Source: Botryococcus braunii
Taxonomy: Eukaryota; Chlorophyta; Trebouxiophyceae
Assembly: GCA_002005505.1 (NCBI GenBank)
Contig: KV908534.1
Coordinates: 231,934 to 295,933, forward strand
DNA: 64,000 nucleotides
Direction: 5' to 3'
Each line of letters starts with the position of its first letter. The stretch's first letter is position 1. The translations under genes were made by a program, and so were the position numbers. The notes below the pieces were generated by a model. It did not search any database, was not told where the DNA came from, and saw nothing but the letters and a program-made list of their open reading frames with translations. Below are positions 22,424 to 34,530 of this stretch, piece after piece.

Positions 22424-22898
22424 AGTCTCTGTACTGCTGGGATTACTTTCAGAAACCTTGATTTGGAAACGAGTTTGAGGTCTGGTCAGACACTTCACTT
22501 GCTCTCACAGCGTTCAGCCTGACACAGCTGGTTTAAGTATACCCTTCCGGCGTGCACCACAGCACTTTCAAGTATTCCACCCTTTCGAGGTCTAGCATGT
22601 ACCCTTAATATGCAAGATATGCAAAATATTCTTCAGCAATTCAATTGCTTAACCACCCGGACCTACTGACGGTCTCACGACAACGACGACGGGTGATAAT
22701 CTCAGGTCACTTCACGAAAAAAAAAAAAAAAAAAACTTCCCAAGATATTGAAGACTCTGTCCGTAGGCCTTCTGAGTGAATATCCAGTTGTTCCTTTTTT
22801 ACTTCTTCTTGCCGTCAGGCGAGTCCGTGGAAAACCCAGTGCAGATGCATCCGATGATGCCATGCACTCCTGTCTGCCCTTGGCTCAGCTGGAAGGGC
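22424..22898 (-). other. Copia H leader with small ORF
   Basis: Untranslated leader matching 1-309. A 53-codon basic frame (22702-22863) corresponds to that in M (134-274). It is altered by a run of 19 T on the minus strand (22717-22735) where M has six. Confidence 0.6.
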
Positions 22899-22912
22899 GT
22901 GGGCCCATAACC
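22899..22912 (-). other. Primer-binding site of copia H
   Basis: The minus strand reads GGTTATGGGCCCAC after the LTR. The LTR tail contains the complementary GCCCATAACC, giving a 10 bp inverted repeat (22903-22912 with 22920-22929). Confidence 0.85.
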
Positions 22913-24109
22913 TGTAAAAGGTTATGGGCAGTGGCGTATCCTGTAAGCAAGCAGACAGGTCGTAAGTTCGTGCCTCTCCAGCTACAGTCCTTGACGACTG
23001 TCTGCTCTTTTAGACACATGCAACTGCATGAACAAGACTGGCATCCTTATGTGCCCAGTATGAAACAAAGGGAGACGTGTATGCAAGTTTAATAATAAGA
23101 GATACTAGGGTTTAAGGAAGGGGTGACACCGCGAGACAGTAAACGTGACGCCGATTCCGCTTACAATACGCAGCTCCTCCTCACGCAGGCGATTCCGAGT
23201 CTCCAATAAACAATATGGCCAACGCCAATACAATATAATATGCAACAGATATATCCAGGCCCCAAAGATAAGTGTGTCTCTCGAAGTGTGTGTCCAACTT
23301 GTGGTGAACCCGGCTACATCGCCCTTCTATGTGATGCTCTCGCGAGCACCACGAGAAGGATGACGAGAGGGCATCCTTTTGGACATTTCATGAACATCCT
23401 ATATTGTGAAGCTTCTCGTAGTACGACGTGCGTGAAGACACATGCGCACACATGCAGGCGTGCACGTAATTCGAAAGACCTGCACATAATTCGAAAGGCG
23501 AGCCGCATGAGGTACGCAGACGCGGCACCGCACGCGTCACCTCACTACACAGTATCTTTCCAAACCAGTTCCGTTACATGTTGATCTGTCAATGAGCATC
23601 TACACACGGATAAGCTCCTGACGGCTGAAAGCAAGTACCTTCCTATACTCAATCAAGACTCCGTCCCTTAGCTGTTTGGGAGACTTGATTGTCCACTAAG
23701 ATGGTTCACTTACAAACAAGCAATCAAACATGAATACATTACCAATACACATCCTGCGTCACCGCACCTGTAAGCAAGCAGACAGGTCGTAAGTTCGTGC
23801 CTCTCCAGCTACAGTCCTTGACGACTGTCTGCTCTTTTAGACACATGCACCTGCATGAACAAGACTGGCATCCTTATGTGCCCAGTATCTTTCCAAACCA
23901 GTTGCTAGACTATGCGGTGATCGCAGCTTTAATAGTCCTTTCACGCTAACGCGTAATCTAAATCAGATTGTACCTTATGTTCGAAATAGACCTCATCCGA
24001 ACGTGTCTTGAGGTACCTTATGTGGATAGTGGACCCGTATACTAATAATGTACATTTGAAGATCACCTAAAGCACAAGGCATTCTATAATGTATGTTCAC
24101 AACTCAACA
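22913..24109 (-). repeat. 5' LTR of copia H, split by a solo LTR
   Basis: Without the 494 bp extra sequence at 23061-23554 it is 703 bp, the same length as the I LTR. TG...CA ends. It carries both copies of the internal direct repeat; the inserted sequence lies inside one of them. Confidence 0.92.
23061..23549. repeat. Solo LTR of an unidentified element (489 bp)
   Basis: The insertion starts TGAAAC and ends CTACA and is flanked by the 5 bp duplication CAGTA (23056-23060 and 23550-23554). This is what remains when an LTR retrotransposon is lost by recombination between its LTRs. On the minus strand it would start TGTAGTG, like the gypsy LTRs here. No other copy is present in the window. Confidence 0.7.
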
Positions 24110-27106
24110 GAAATCAACGAGAAGTGGATCAAGGGGCTCAAACAAGGCATGGTAAAGGGAGAGACAGTGCAAGAATGGTGCCACCGAGTCATCAGTATTG
24201 CCGCCTCCCTGGAGGCCAATAACCATCAGCTGAGCGACCGCCAGATCTGCAGGTATATGTATAAGGGACTACCTGCAGTCTTGCAGAACGACGCTTGGGC
24301 AATTACCTCCGCCAAGTCAGACCCCTACAACATGCTGGAGACGATCCTCACTGCCATTGAGAACTTGGAGTACCAGGATATCCCGCTGGCAGAGTCAGTG
24401 CAAGTCACAGCATCAGCTGCAGCAGTTATGGCAGCAGCAGCAGCAGCCGTGCCAGCTCAGGGTGGAATCCCTGGGCCTCCCCAACGCGCTGGAGCTGCAC
24501 CGGGCGATGGAGCAGCACCAGGAGTGGGAGTTGGAGCACCTGCTGATGGTCAGGCCCCCTATGGCCCTTCTGCTCACAACGCTGGAGGCAGGGGGCGAGG
24601 GTCTGGACGTGGCAGGAGGCCAAAGGAGGAACTGGCGTGTCGCTTCTGCAACGGGACGGGACATTTCTGGAGGGATTGCCTGGAACTGAAGAGGCTGCAA
24701 GCTCTACGTGGCACAATGCAAGCTGCAAGTGCGGGCCCAGCTGCGTGGTGGGGCACTGGAGCTCCTCAGCAACAAGCCAGCTGGTGGGATGCTGGCCAGT
24801 CCAGAGGAGGCCCTCCCGTGTCAACCTCACATCCTCCTGGATCTGTGTCCACTATCTTCCCCTTCTTCCCAGGCTGGCATCTCCCACCACCACCTCCTCC
24901 AGGTGCTGGTGAGCCTATGTTCGTTTCGTTGAATGTGCTTACCCCTACATCTCATGGGGCTTGCAGTACCTCGTGGCTGATAGATAGTGGTGCATCGGTG
25001 CACCTTGTAAATGATCTGTCTTTATTACACAACCCAGTCATGCATGCTCAACCCCTCCCTCTTCATTTGGCCACTTGTGATGCCAAAGGAGGGATAGTTG
25101 CAACTGGGTCTGTGTGTCTGGTCAATGCCAGACAAGAGGTGTTTTGGCTGCATAATGTGCAGTGTGTGCCCACTGCACACACTAATCTGATTTCTGTCAC
25201 AGGAGCCATTCAGGATGGAGCATCATTCCTCACTGACAGTGCAGGTGGGTACACGACCATGAAAGGCCCAGCAGGCTGGTCTGGTAAGATAGCCAGAGAG
25301 CGAGGGCTGTTTTTTTTAGAATGGGTGTGTCCCGTCAAGAGCCAGCATGATGCGCAGCCACAGTCCAGTCCTCATGTGGCCTCGTATCATGCCAGGAAAG
25401 GGCACGTGTGTACAGATCGACTACTGTGGCATGCAAGGTTGGGGCATCCTGGGGTCAAGAGTATGACAAGGTTGGACAACGAAGACCTGGTCACTGGGAT
25501 CAATGTGTCCCTTGCTCCATGCTCAGAGTGTTCTCCCCAGTGTGAGTCATGTATACAAGGGAAACATTCTCGCCCCCCCTTTCCAGCTTCCTCTAGGCCT
25601 GCAGAGAGTGTGTTAGATGTGCATGTGGACACTGTGGGTCCCATTTCACCAGCTGCAATCACGGGAGAGCGTTTCTGGGTTACTGTTGTTGATGGAAAAT
25701 CCCATCTGATAGCCTCATTGGCAGTGAAGTCGAAAGAAGCCATTCCCAAGGCCCTCATTGAGCTCTTGAAGTACTGGCAGACATTTCATGAGAAAGTGGT
25801 GAAGTGTGTGAGATCTGATAGAGGGACAGAATTTCTGAATCAGCAGTTCAAAGAATTTTGTGCTCAGCAGGGCACTAAAATGGAGACCTCAGCTCCATCC
25901 ACGCCTCAGCAAAATGGACTTGCTGAGCGCATGAATCGGACTCTGAAGGAGCGCACAAGGACCCTGTTGGTGCACGCTGCAGCAGACCCTTCCTTGTGGA
26001 AGGAGGCACTGGAGTCTGCCACCCTGCTGTACAACGTGGGCCCCACCACAGGCAGGCCTCTGACCCCTACTGAGATGTTCTATGGGGTAAAGCCTGATGT
26101 TGCTTCCTTGCGCACATGGGGCTGTGTGGCACATGTTCACATTCCCCCAGGTCAGCGGTCTGTATTTGGACCAAAGACCATTCCAGGCATGTTCACTGGG
26201 TATTGCCCACAGTCCAAGGCCTATGGAGTGTACGTAGGCAATGGTGTATGGAAAGAGAGCAGGGATGTTACATTCCTTGAGCATTTGAGAGGAGGGGAGA
26301 GAGTGGGTATGTCTAAGGTGCAACCTGGATCCTCTCAATGGCTCTCAGGAGCGTCCTTGCAGGGCAGGGGAGGCAATTCCAATGTCCCCAGCTCACCAAC
26401 AGCCATTCCCGTGAATTTTTGGGAAGCAGAGGATGACCCAGTGGTGGAGTGCAAGCCCACTGGATCTCCTGCTACCACTGCCAGCTCTCCAGAGGATCAC
26501 AGCAGGCTGAGGAGCTCAGTCGGACCTGTGGCTGGAGCCCCCAGCAGCCCAGCAGCAGATGGTTCCCCTGCCACTTCAGAGACCTCACAGCAGTCATGGT
26601 CAGTGCTGGGCCATCTTCAAAACTTAGCTTGGGGGGGTGCTGAAGCGCACTCGCAGCTGGACAAACGGCAGAAGATGCAGGAGGGGGTCAGGTTCCAGGG
26701 GAAGTCTCAACATAGACTTCCCCCAGGAACCACCCTCACAAGGGATAAGCGTTATGAACAGCGCCAGGCTAGGAGGGACTCAGTAGGGGTCCCCATGCAT
26801 GACCCTGGCTCAGGCCAGGTACTTGTGAGTGAGCCACCCTCGGTAGGTCTCCCTGATTTGCAGAGGCAGGTTGAGACAGGGGAGGCTATGCTTGGAGAAG
26901 ATGTTAGCGAGAAGAGTAGTGGGCTAGAAGTGCCAGCAGCAGGGGAAGCACGTAGCCAAGTTGAGCTGGGAACCAGTCATGCTTATGGGGTGCAGCCTGA
27001 CACAGTAGGCGCAGCTCAGGAAAGTCAGAGTATTGTACCTAGGTGTGAGTCCAGGAGAGAGAGAGCTGCTGCTTCCACCTGCATTGAGAAAGGTGAGAGA
27101 TTGTAA
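24110..27106 (+). pseudogene. Copia I gag (5' truncated), protease and integrase
   Basis: It starts abruptly inside gag at E-I-N-E-K-W, where copia H is inserted; the 5' LTR and gag start are not in the window. It then matches H: zinc knuckle C-R-F-C-x4-H-x4-C near 24640, protease IDSGAS near 24980, integrase near 25400-25980. One codon is lost near 25617 (L-D-V-H-V-D for L-D-R-V-H-L-D). The frame runs out after the (AG)5 tract at 27056-27065. Confidence 0.92.
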
Positions 27107-28382
27107 TGGTGGAGCGCATGAGTCTGGCAGTTCAAGAGAGAGAGTTGGGGAGGGCTCTGGCAGTTCTGTCTGTACTGCAGGATCTCAACATAAGGTACAA
27201 AATGTACCTTATTCTGGGAACCAGGATCAGAGGAATATAAAAGACAACAGTCCCAGGAGTGCTGACAGTACTGCAGAGTCTCAGCATAAGGTACAAAATG
27301 TACCTTATGTCAAGCTGGGAAAGGTTCACGTGCCATCTAACCTGAGGGAAGCCCAATGCTCCCCTCAGTGGGATTTTTGGCAACAAGCAATGAGGGAAGA
27401 GATGGATTCCCTTGATACCCATGAGGTTCTAGAGTATGTGGACAGACCACATGGACAAAAAGTTATTCTTGTCCATTGGATATTCTCCACTAAAATTGAT
27501 GCACATGGGAATGTTACTCGCTTTAAAGCGAGGTTAGTTGCCCAAGGGTGTAGACAGATCCCTGGGATAGATGTTGGGGAGGTATTTGCACCCACCAGCA
27601 GCTATGGGGCAAGGAGGGCTGTGCTGGCAGTGGCTGCCACACAGAATCTTGAGATCCACCAAGTGGATATCAAGACGGCTTTTCTCAATGGAGAGTTGGA
27701 GGAAGAGGTCTATGTGACCCAACCACCAGGATTTGAGAATGGCAACACGAGGGTTGTGTGCAAGCTCAGGAAGGCACTATACGGTCTAAAACAAGCCCCA
27801 CGGGCTTGGCACAAGACCTTGACCGACAAGTTGAGCGTGATGGGGTATAGTGTGTGCAAGAGTGATGCGGGTGTATACATCAGGAGGGCCCCTGATGGCA
27901 ACCTGTCCTTTATTCTTGTTTATGTTGATGATCTTCTCATAGTTGCCAGATTGGTTGCAGAGATTGAGTGGGGGAAAGAGTTGTTGAAGAAGGACTTCAC
28001 CATCCATGATTTGGGAGAGGTGAATGATTTCCTGGGGTGTCAGGTCCTACGCAATAGAGTTCAGAGCACTATTTCCATGAGTTGCACTCCCAAGATTGAT
28101 GCTCTTGTGGAAAAGTTTGGGGTTGCTGATGATGGGCGTGTGGTTGATACCCCCATGTCCAAGGACTTCGTGGCTAGCAGCAGACCCGAGTCCTCAGATG
28201 GTTTGTCACATGGGGCAGGTACCCCACTGCCACCTGGTCATCGGTACTGTGAGTTGATTGGATCGTTGCTATATATTGCCAATACGACCCGGCCTGACAT
28301 TTCTCAGGCGGTTGGAGTGTTGTCAAGGTATAGAATGACACCCACTACCTCACACTGGAATGAGGCCATTCGAGTGCTGAAG
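27033..28382 (+). pseudogene. Copia I RT, N-terminal and central part
   Basis: RT in the +1 frame relative to the integrase part. It contains HWIFSTKIDAHGNV, KTAFLNGELEEEV and the catalytic Y-V-D-D near 27920, through RYRMTPTTSHWNEAI. Copia D interrupts it after V-L-K (28383). It contains the doubled S-Q-H-K-V-Q-N-V-P-Y motif, whose DNA forms two hairpins. Confidence 0.92.
27190..27308. repeat. Pair of ATAAGGTACA hairpins in copia I
   Basis: Two perfect 10 bp inverted repeats with an AAA spacer lie at 27190-27212 and 27286-27308. Copia H has the same pair at 18858-18880 and 18954-18976. The core ATAAGGTAC also occurs twice in the family LTR (near 54690-54750). Confidence 0.85.
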
Positions 28383-29111
28383 TGTTATAATAGTGACTGA
28401 ACATTTTGGTGCCTTTCCCTCAGAAGAGTAATAGTGGCCAGATTAGCTCCAATTACCAGTGAGACCACTTATTAAAATGAGTAATAGGTGGCAGAACCTA
28501 GGAGTTCTGCCAGAACCAATCTAGACCAATTGCACGTTAATAAGGGAGGATGAGGTAATCAGACACGGTTTGCTCGAAAGGATATATGCTCCTGGCTCAA
28601 AGGGTTGAGGCACTTGATTGGGACATCAAAAGCACTTCGGGTGTTTGCTACTTCACTGTTGCCAGTCAAGTCATCTCATTCACAGTCGACACTGCTTGTT
28701 ACTCGACACACAACAAGAGTGTCGCCGGGCTAAACACCCTCGTGCCGGGTCATACAGGTAAACTGCTGTTAGGACATCAAATGCACAAGAACAATGGATT
28801 AGGAAAGGGTCTAGATAATGTGTAATAGAAAGGTGCTACTGCTTAGCTCATCGGACATCGGTAATGCAGACTATCAGTAACTTCGTAGATAGAGTAGTTT
28901 GAATTGCTGAGTGATAAGAGAGAGCAATAAGCATTGTAAGACTTGATTGGGACATCAAAAGCACTTCGGGTGTTTGCTACTTCACTGTTGCCAGTCAAGT
29001 CATCTCATTCACAGTCGACACTGCTTGTTACTCGACACACAACAAGAGTGTCGCCGGGCTAAACACCCTCGTGCCGGGTCATACAGGGAACGCCGAACTC
29101 AGAAGTTTACA
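28383..29111 (+). repeat. 5' LTR of copia D (729 bp)
   Basis: Starts TGTTATAATAG and ends AGTTTACA. A 147 bp direct repeat occurs twice, at 28612-28758 and 28941-29087. The first copy is followed by GTAAAC, the second by GAACGCC. Confidence 0.97.
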
Positions 29112-29125
29112 GGTTATGGGCCCAC
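29112..29125 (+). other. Primer-binding site of copia D
   Basis: GGTTATGGGCCCAC directly after the LTR, as in the A/J and H families. Unlike theirs, the LTR tail has no complementary GCCCATAACC. Confidence 0.85.
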
Positions 29126-29177
29126 AACTTTTCTGCTGAGGCATGAAAAATGTATGACTTGGGCAAAGTAGTCTGCT

Positions 29178-29701
29178 ATGGCGCGAAAGAGACCAACCGG
29201 ACGTATGAGCACGGGCGGAAGTAGACCTCCTCCACCTCCACCTCCTCCTCCAACATATAACGAGCGAAGAAAGGCAGGAGGAGAGAAAGGACCACGTACG
29301 ATAGAAGAACGAGCATTCCTGGTGAAGGACTTCGTCCACGAAGCTCACGGACGAGGAGCACTCACGCCCCCTCAGTGGTTCCGAGAGTGTTTCCGATATA
29401 TCCACCTTATAAATTCACTGTTTGGGAAATTTCATTCATCAACGGAGAGCCAGGATATCTGACACGAGCAATTTTTGAGAGGTGCTTACAGCAAACGGGA
29501 GGTCCATCGCACGAAGCTTATTGGACAGAGAAAGCTGCCTACGCAGCGATTGAGTTAGCTTTGAGCAGCCTGGGAGACGACTTCATTGATCGCCTAATTC
29601 TCTACGGCGAGGGCGAATTTCACGTGGACGAGTGGGTCACAGAGGACGACAGTGAGGACGAGGACGGAGACTCCAGACTGTCAGAAAGGAGTGACGACTG
29701 A
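29178..29701 (+). pseudogene. Upstream ORF (ORF0) of copia D, frameshifted
   Basis: Diverged homologue of the A/J upstream ORF. It has a basic N-terminus (M-A-R-K-R-P) with a run of nine prolines, then ERAFLVKDFV, then after a 1-nt shift near 29390 YPPYKFTVWEISFINGEPGY. It ends in a strongly acidic tail (E-D-D-S-E-D-E-D-G-D). The conserved order basic - aromatic core - acidic matches copia A/J. The stop lies 15 nt before gag. Confidence 0.7.
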
Positions 29702-29716
29702 CAGGGTCTAAACAGC

Positions 29717-30977
29717 ATGAAGAAGAAGGGTACCAGCACCAGCTCAGAATCTAAGTCAGCAGGAGAGGAGTCCACATCAACTCCTACCAGGGAGCCTTGC
29801 ACTCCCAGCACCTCCAGAGGGGAAGGAGACACCCCTCACGTCAAGGTACATATAAAACTGCAACGTAAGGGCCAGAACTTTGTGGTGTGGGACAATGCTT
29901 TCACTGCAGCAAATGATGCCAAGGGTTCATTGCCAGCCATTCAACAAGCTATGCCTGGGACTACCCACAATGCCGCAGCATTGTTGTTGCTGTATGAATC
30001 AGTACCAGAAGACTGGTTGGGGGAGCTGTCAAGTAAGCCATCGGCATATGACGCATATGTGTATATTTGTAGGAAGTTTGTGGGAGGGTACAATACTCAG
30101 GCCAATGCTGACTGGTTAAAGGAGATGTCCCGTGGCATGAAACAAGGTGAAACCATCGCCCAGTATGTTAATAGGATTATCAATCTGAAAGGTTGCTTGA
30201 AACGAAATGGGCATGATCTTCTAGATGGGCACGTGGCCACACAGATTGTGCAGGGCCTGCCAGCAGCTGCCAACCCCCCTGGACTACTGCCTACAGCCGT
30301 GGCGTATCCCTTGGACCAACTAGCAGACCTCATCTCCACCACAGCAGAAGCAACGGGCTACGATGATGACCCAGATCTGCCTGCAGTGGTCATGACTGTA
30401 CAACCTGTGCAGGCTGCAGCAGCCCCTGCCCCGACTGCATGTGCTTTGACTCAGACCAGACAGCCTGCAGACACAGAGACCAAGGTGGAAGTACGTGGTA
30501 CGTGCAACTACTGCCACAAAAGGGGACATTTCTGGAGAGACTGCCGCAAGAGACAGAGGGACACCGAAACCCAGAGGAATGTGGTAGCAGCAGTGCAGCA
30601 ACTGGCAGGCATGTGGCCCAAAGGTCAGTTTCCTGGAGGACCCCAGCCCCCACCAGCAGTCCAGCATGTATTCCCTGCAGCGGGAGCGTTCCCACTGCTG
30701 CACCCACCACCTGGTCCACCTTCTCCCCCACCTGAAGGTATGCCACACGTGGTATCCTATAATGTTCTCAAACCATGCAAGTGGAGAATTTCCAAACAGT
30801 CCTGGTTGGTAGACAGTGGAGCGTCAGTCCATCTTGTCAATGATCTGTCACTGCTACATGCTCCCACAGTCCATGCTGCTCCTATCCCTCTGCAGCTGGC
30901 CACGTCTGATGCAACAGGAGGAATCACTGCCACTGGATCAATCTGCCTATTGAACCAGCAATCTATCCCACTGTGGC
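29717..30977 (+). CDS. Copia D gag and protease start (5' part of split gag-pol)
   Basis: Copia gag starting M-K-K-K-G-T, with the UBN2-like core (PGTTHNAAALLLLYESVPEDW, ICRKFVGGYN), zinc knuckle C-N-Y-C-H-K-R-G-H-F-W-R-D-C near 30508, a Pro-rich hinge, and protease VDSGASVHLVND near 30815. The frame is open until gypsy C interrupts it after I-P-L-W; the same codons resume at 42464. Confidence 0.92.
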
Positions 30978-31238
30978 TGTAGCGTTAACTAAGCGGAAGA
31001 GGTTTTTATGAGACAGTGAGACGTTCGTGGTGTGCAACGAAAGAGTGTTACATGATTGATTCGCAAGCGTACTCTTAAACCCAGGGTGGATTGAATTATA
31101 CTGTACTGCCACAGACGCGTAGTCGGGCAACCGAGCGAACTACTTGAGCGAGGTTGTACTGCGAATCCAGATCACATGGCAAGTCAAAGAGCAATGCCAA
31201 GGACCATACTAGAGCATTATACCCTAGGAAATGCTACA
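30978..31238 (-). repeat. 3' LTR of gypsy C
   Basis: 261 bp with TG...CA ends. The polypurine tract (minus strand AAGGGGGAGGGCA) abuts it at 31239. Confidence 0.96.
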
Positions 31239-31995
31239 TGCCCTCCCCCTTGGCATAAGCTATGAGATGTTGTTTATGGCAATGGGGCCACAAACGTAAG
31301 ACAGGGGCATCACGAACCCTGCTTACTGTAACTATAGACAATCACACCTCCTATAGTTACGAAACAACGCAAGTCAGGGGATGAAGTCCACAAAGCAAGT
31401 TAGCACGACACAGACGAGGGACTCATCTGCTCAATGCTCGAATACCTTAACATTCTAAGGACTATCGTCTGCAAGGCGGATCCTCTAACTTAGGGGACGA
31501 ACTCCCTAGACAGCACTCACACCAGTGATGAAACAATTAGGTTGAGTCATTAGACTAGCACTTGTCCAAACCTTAGGTCCAGTTACCCTGCACTGCAGTG
31601 TAACCTTCGCTTGAGGTGGCTTTCCAACTAAAGGCATAAGGCATATCGTCTAGAGCAGCAAGCTATACACAACTAACTGCCACATAGTGTATCTCATGGG
31701 TAAGATACCAAAGCAAGTTATTCATGCACGGAACTACAATTTGCAGCTACACTGCCACAGCAAGTGCATCACAAAATGGAGCCGTGGATAAGGAAACATA
31801 ACCCATGCAAAACAATTAACCAAGAGACATGCATGCAAGTCCCAATTCACGAATCCCCCTCCCAGACCCTTCCACCCTCCCTCCCTCCCAGATCCAAGCT
31901 GGCTGGTGTTGAAGCTCCAAGGGTCATCAGCCGCAAGTGGCTGGAAAAGTCTCAAGCCGCAAATGGCTTAATCAAGGGATGCCCGCAAGTGGGAC
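31239..31995 (-). other. Gypsy C 3' untranslated region
   Basis: About 750 bp between the chromodomain stop and the 3' LTR. Apart from the polypurine tract next to the LTR I see no conserved coding sequence. Confidence 0.7.
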
Positions 31996-32479
31996 TTAAG
32001 AAAGGACTGGGGCAGCTGCCACGTCATCAGCCAGATGGCGAACATGGGCAAGAGGCTCCCAAGTATTCTCAGTCTCATCGTAGCCTTTCCATTTGACTAA
32101 GTAGCGCCAAGACTTTCCAACTTTCTTCTCAGCTATGATGGCCTCCACTTCATAAACGCCGCCACGCTTGTCTCCATACAAAGGAGGTGGTGAAGTAACA
32201 GTAACTGGTACAGATGAAGACACATAAGGCTTCAGCTGGGAAACATGAAACACAGGATGAATATTTACAGTCTCAGGCAAGACGAGTCTAAAAGCTCAAG
32301 AACCAACTGCTGCAGCAATAGTAAAGGGCCCAAAACACTTAGCTGATAACTTTGACGAGAGCCCAGGTGAAAGCTGGTTTTTCCTTGCAGCCAACAACAC
32401 CTGGTCCCCCACCTTAAAAGGGTGGTCTCGTCTCTTTCTATCTGCATAAGACTTCTGCCGTTGCTGTGCAGAGGCAAGG
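31996..32479 (-). pseudogene. Gypsy C integrase C-terminus and chromodomain
   Basis: Minus-strand continuation of the integrase at 38105-38650, displaced by gypsy E. It has the GPY/F-like part (F-K-V-G-D-Q-V-L-L, then C-F-G-P-F-T-I) and H-P-V-F-H-V-S-Q-L-K, then a chromodomain (Y-E-V-E-A-I then WRYLVKWKGYDETENTWEP). A frame change lies near 32290. Chromodomains of chromoviruses bind histone marks and direct integration to heterochromatin. Confidence 0.9.
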
Positions 32480-32645
32480 TGTAATATTCTTGCAAAGGAT
32501 GGCCCTGCACCGACGAAAAGTGCTAGTATGGTCCGAGCACCATACCATATATAGTGCGAGCCTATGAGGCTACACCCAGTACCAATGTACCGCCCGGCAC
32601 GTGCGGGGCCGATCCCCGGCACCGTCTGCCTACCGGCGCGCTACA
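32480..32645 (-). repeat. 3' LTR of gypsy E (166 bp)
   Basis: TG...CA ends. The polypurine tract AGGAGGGGGAGAA (minus strand) lies against its start. Confidence 0.96.
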
Positions 32646-33087
32646 TTCTCCCCCTCCTAGGTGACCGAGCTCCCGGGAGGCCTGCCGAAGCAAGCCACAG
32701 TCACAGGCAGAGGCATATAGAAGGTCACTGCTACACTTCTATATCTTATACATTGAGCCGGTGAGTCTCCTCCAGACACCAAACCGCAGCCGCAACTGCC
32801 AGCCTGGGTGTACACTTGCCTGAGGTATCTCTATGGTACGCCTAGACCAAAATCCCGCAGTGACGGGGCCCAAAGGGCAGTCGTCGGCGTGAACAGATGT
32901 ACACTCCACGTGTACACATTCCCACGAAGAAGCAGTGAAGTTGCTAACTTCAGGGCGGATAGTAGGGGCAGGGGCTGGACGACACTTAGCCACCAAGTCA
33001 GGGGACGTTCTGTGATCACGCGAACGTATGGGTAAACCACGACCCCCCGGTGACGCAGCTTGACAGGCTCGTGCTGCTGTGTTTCCC
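32646..33087 (-). other. Gypsy E 3' untranslated region
   Basis: About 440 bp between the chromodomain end and the 3' LTR. No coding is recognised. Confidence 0.6.
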
Positions 33088-34530
33088 CTAGTCAACCTTC
33101 CCACGACGACGTGCCCCGCCTCTTGGTGCCCGTGCGTTGACTTTGTCCCAGTATCCCTTTACAACATTGGGAGCATTTGCCAAATTCCGTTCCTCTTCCC
33201 AGGTGTCATGCTCTGACGAGGAACCCGTCCAGCGGACAAGGTACTCATACTTGGGACGGCCACGTGAATTGACACGACGGTGGTCCATTAAGGCTTCCAC
33301 CTCCTACTCATCCTCCCCCTCCAGCACCTCTGCCGGTGGTGGGGGTTGCATCGAACCATCCCGACGGTAGCGTTCCAGGTTGGAGACATGAAAGACATCA
33401 TGAATCCGCCATCGTGCTGGGAGGTCAAGCTCATAAGCTTGGGTACCCACACGTTTCACCACTTGGAACGGCCCTACCCAACGCGGGAGGAGCTTGGGCG
33501 TGCCCACCTTGAAACGAAGGTTCTTTGAGGAGAGGCGGACCCAGTCCCCCACACCAAATTGAACTTTCCTTCGTTTGGTGTTGGCATACTGCGCTTGTCT
33601 CGCAGTGGCCACCCGATGGGTCATCCTGGCCTCATTGATGAGGCGTTGCATGCCCTGGACAAAGTCAGACGCACCAGGTACCCGTCTGTTGGGGAGAATC
33701 GTGACTGGCAGGTGGGGTTGAAACCCGTAGTTCAGCAAGAACGGGCGAGGACCCCATGGATTCGTGATCGCAATTATTGATCGCGAATTCTGCACAGACC
33801 AACTTCTCATCCTAATCATCCTGGGACTTGGCCACATACATGCGTAGCATGTCCTCGAGCACTCGATTCACTCGCTCAGTCTGCCCATCCGTTTGCGGAT
33901 GGTAGGCTGTCGACATGGCTTGTCGAGTCCCAATGGATTGACACAAGGCTCTAGAAAAGTGGCTGGTGAAGAGCTTATCTCTATCAGATACCACCACTTG
34001 GGGAACACCATGCAACTTCCACACATTGTCAACGTACAGCTTAGCCGTATACTAAGCCGTAGCTTTGGTGGTTGTTGGCATAAGATGCACCATCTTGGTC
34101 AGCTTATCCACTACGACGAAAATGGCATCATGACCCTTGCCTGTTCTAGGCAGTTGGGTAATGAGATCCATAGTCACCGTGTGCCAAGGATTCAGCGGCA
34201 ACTCTATAGGTTGCAGCAACCCCGCAGGCAAAGTGTTCCGAGCCTTGTTCTTCTGACACAAGTGGCACGTTAGCACGTAACGTTCGATGTCAGCAAGCAT
34301 GGTAGGCCACCAATAATGGCGCCTTACCAAGGCCAAGGTTCTCTTCACTCCTTGATGGCCAGCATACGGGCTATCATGCAGTTCCTTAAGGATGTGAGCT
34401 CGCAGCCCAAAAGCATCCGGAACCACGGCCTTCCCTTCCCTCAGAAGGAAGCCGTTAAAGTCTAGCAGACCTTCAACATTCTGCTTATCTTGGAACCATG
34501 GGTCTTGAGAAGACCCTGGACAAATTTGTC
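33088..34530 (-). pseudogene. Gypsy E integrase and chromodomain
   Basis: HHCC zinc domain (H-D-S-P-Y-A-G-H, then C-H-L-C-Q-K), catalytic core (MDLITQLPRTGKGHDAIF, VVSDRDKLFTSHF, HPQTDGQTERVN), GPY-like region (WVGPFQVVKRVGTQAYELDLP) and a chromodomain (YEYLVRWTGSSSEHDTWEEE). Lesions on the minus strand, in order: a shift into this frame near 34520, TAG near 34052, a shift near 33830 and TAG near 33303. Confidence 0.9.

Larger units (their letters stand above)
18258..24109 (-). mobile_element. Copia H: 3'-truncated LTR retrotransposon
   Basis: Minus-strand copia, same family as I, M and N. Present: 5' LTR, primer-binding site, leader, gag, protease, integrase and the first half of RT. It breaks at 18258 within D-G-N-L, just before the YVDD motif; RNase H and the 3' LTR are gone. 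Its 5' LTR abuts gag codons of copia I at 24110 (expected duplication GAAAT), so H was inserted into I. Confidence 0.9.

Noticed and set aside
23270..23345. Zinc-knuckle-like C-P-T-C ... C in the insertion at 23061-23549
   Set aside because: The His is a Tyr, the frame is short, and the sequence is better explained as a solo LTR.
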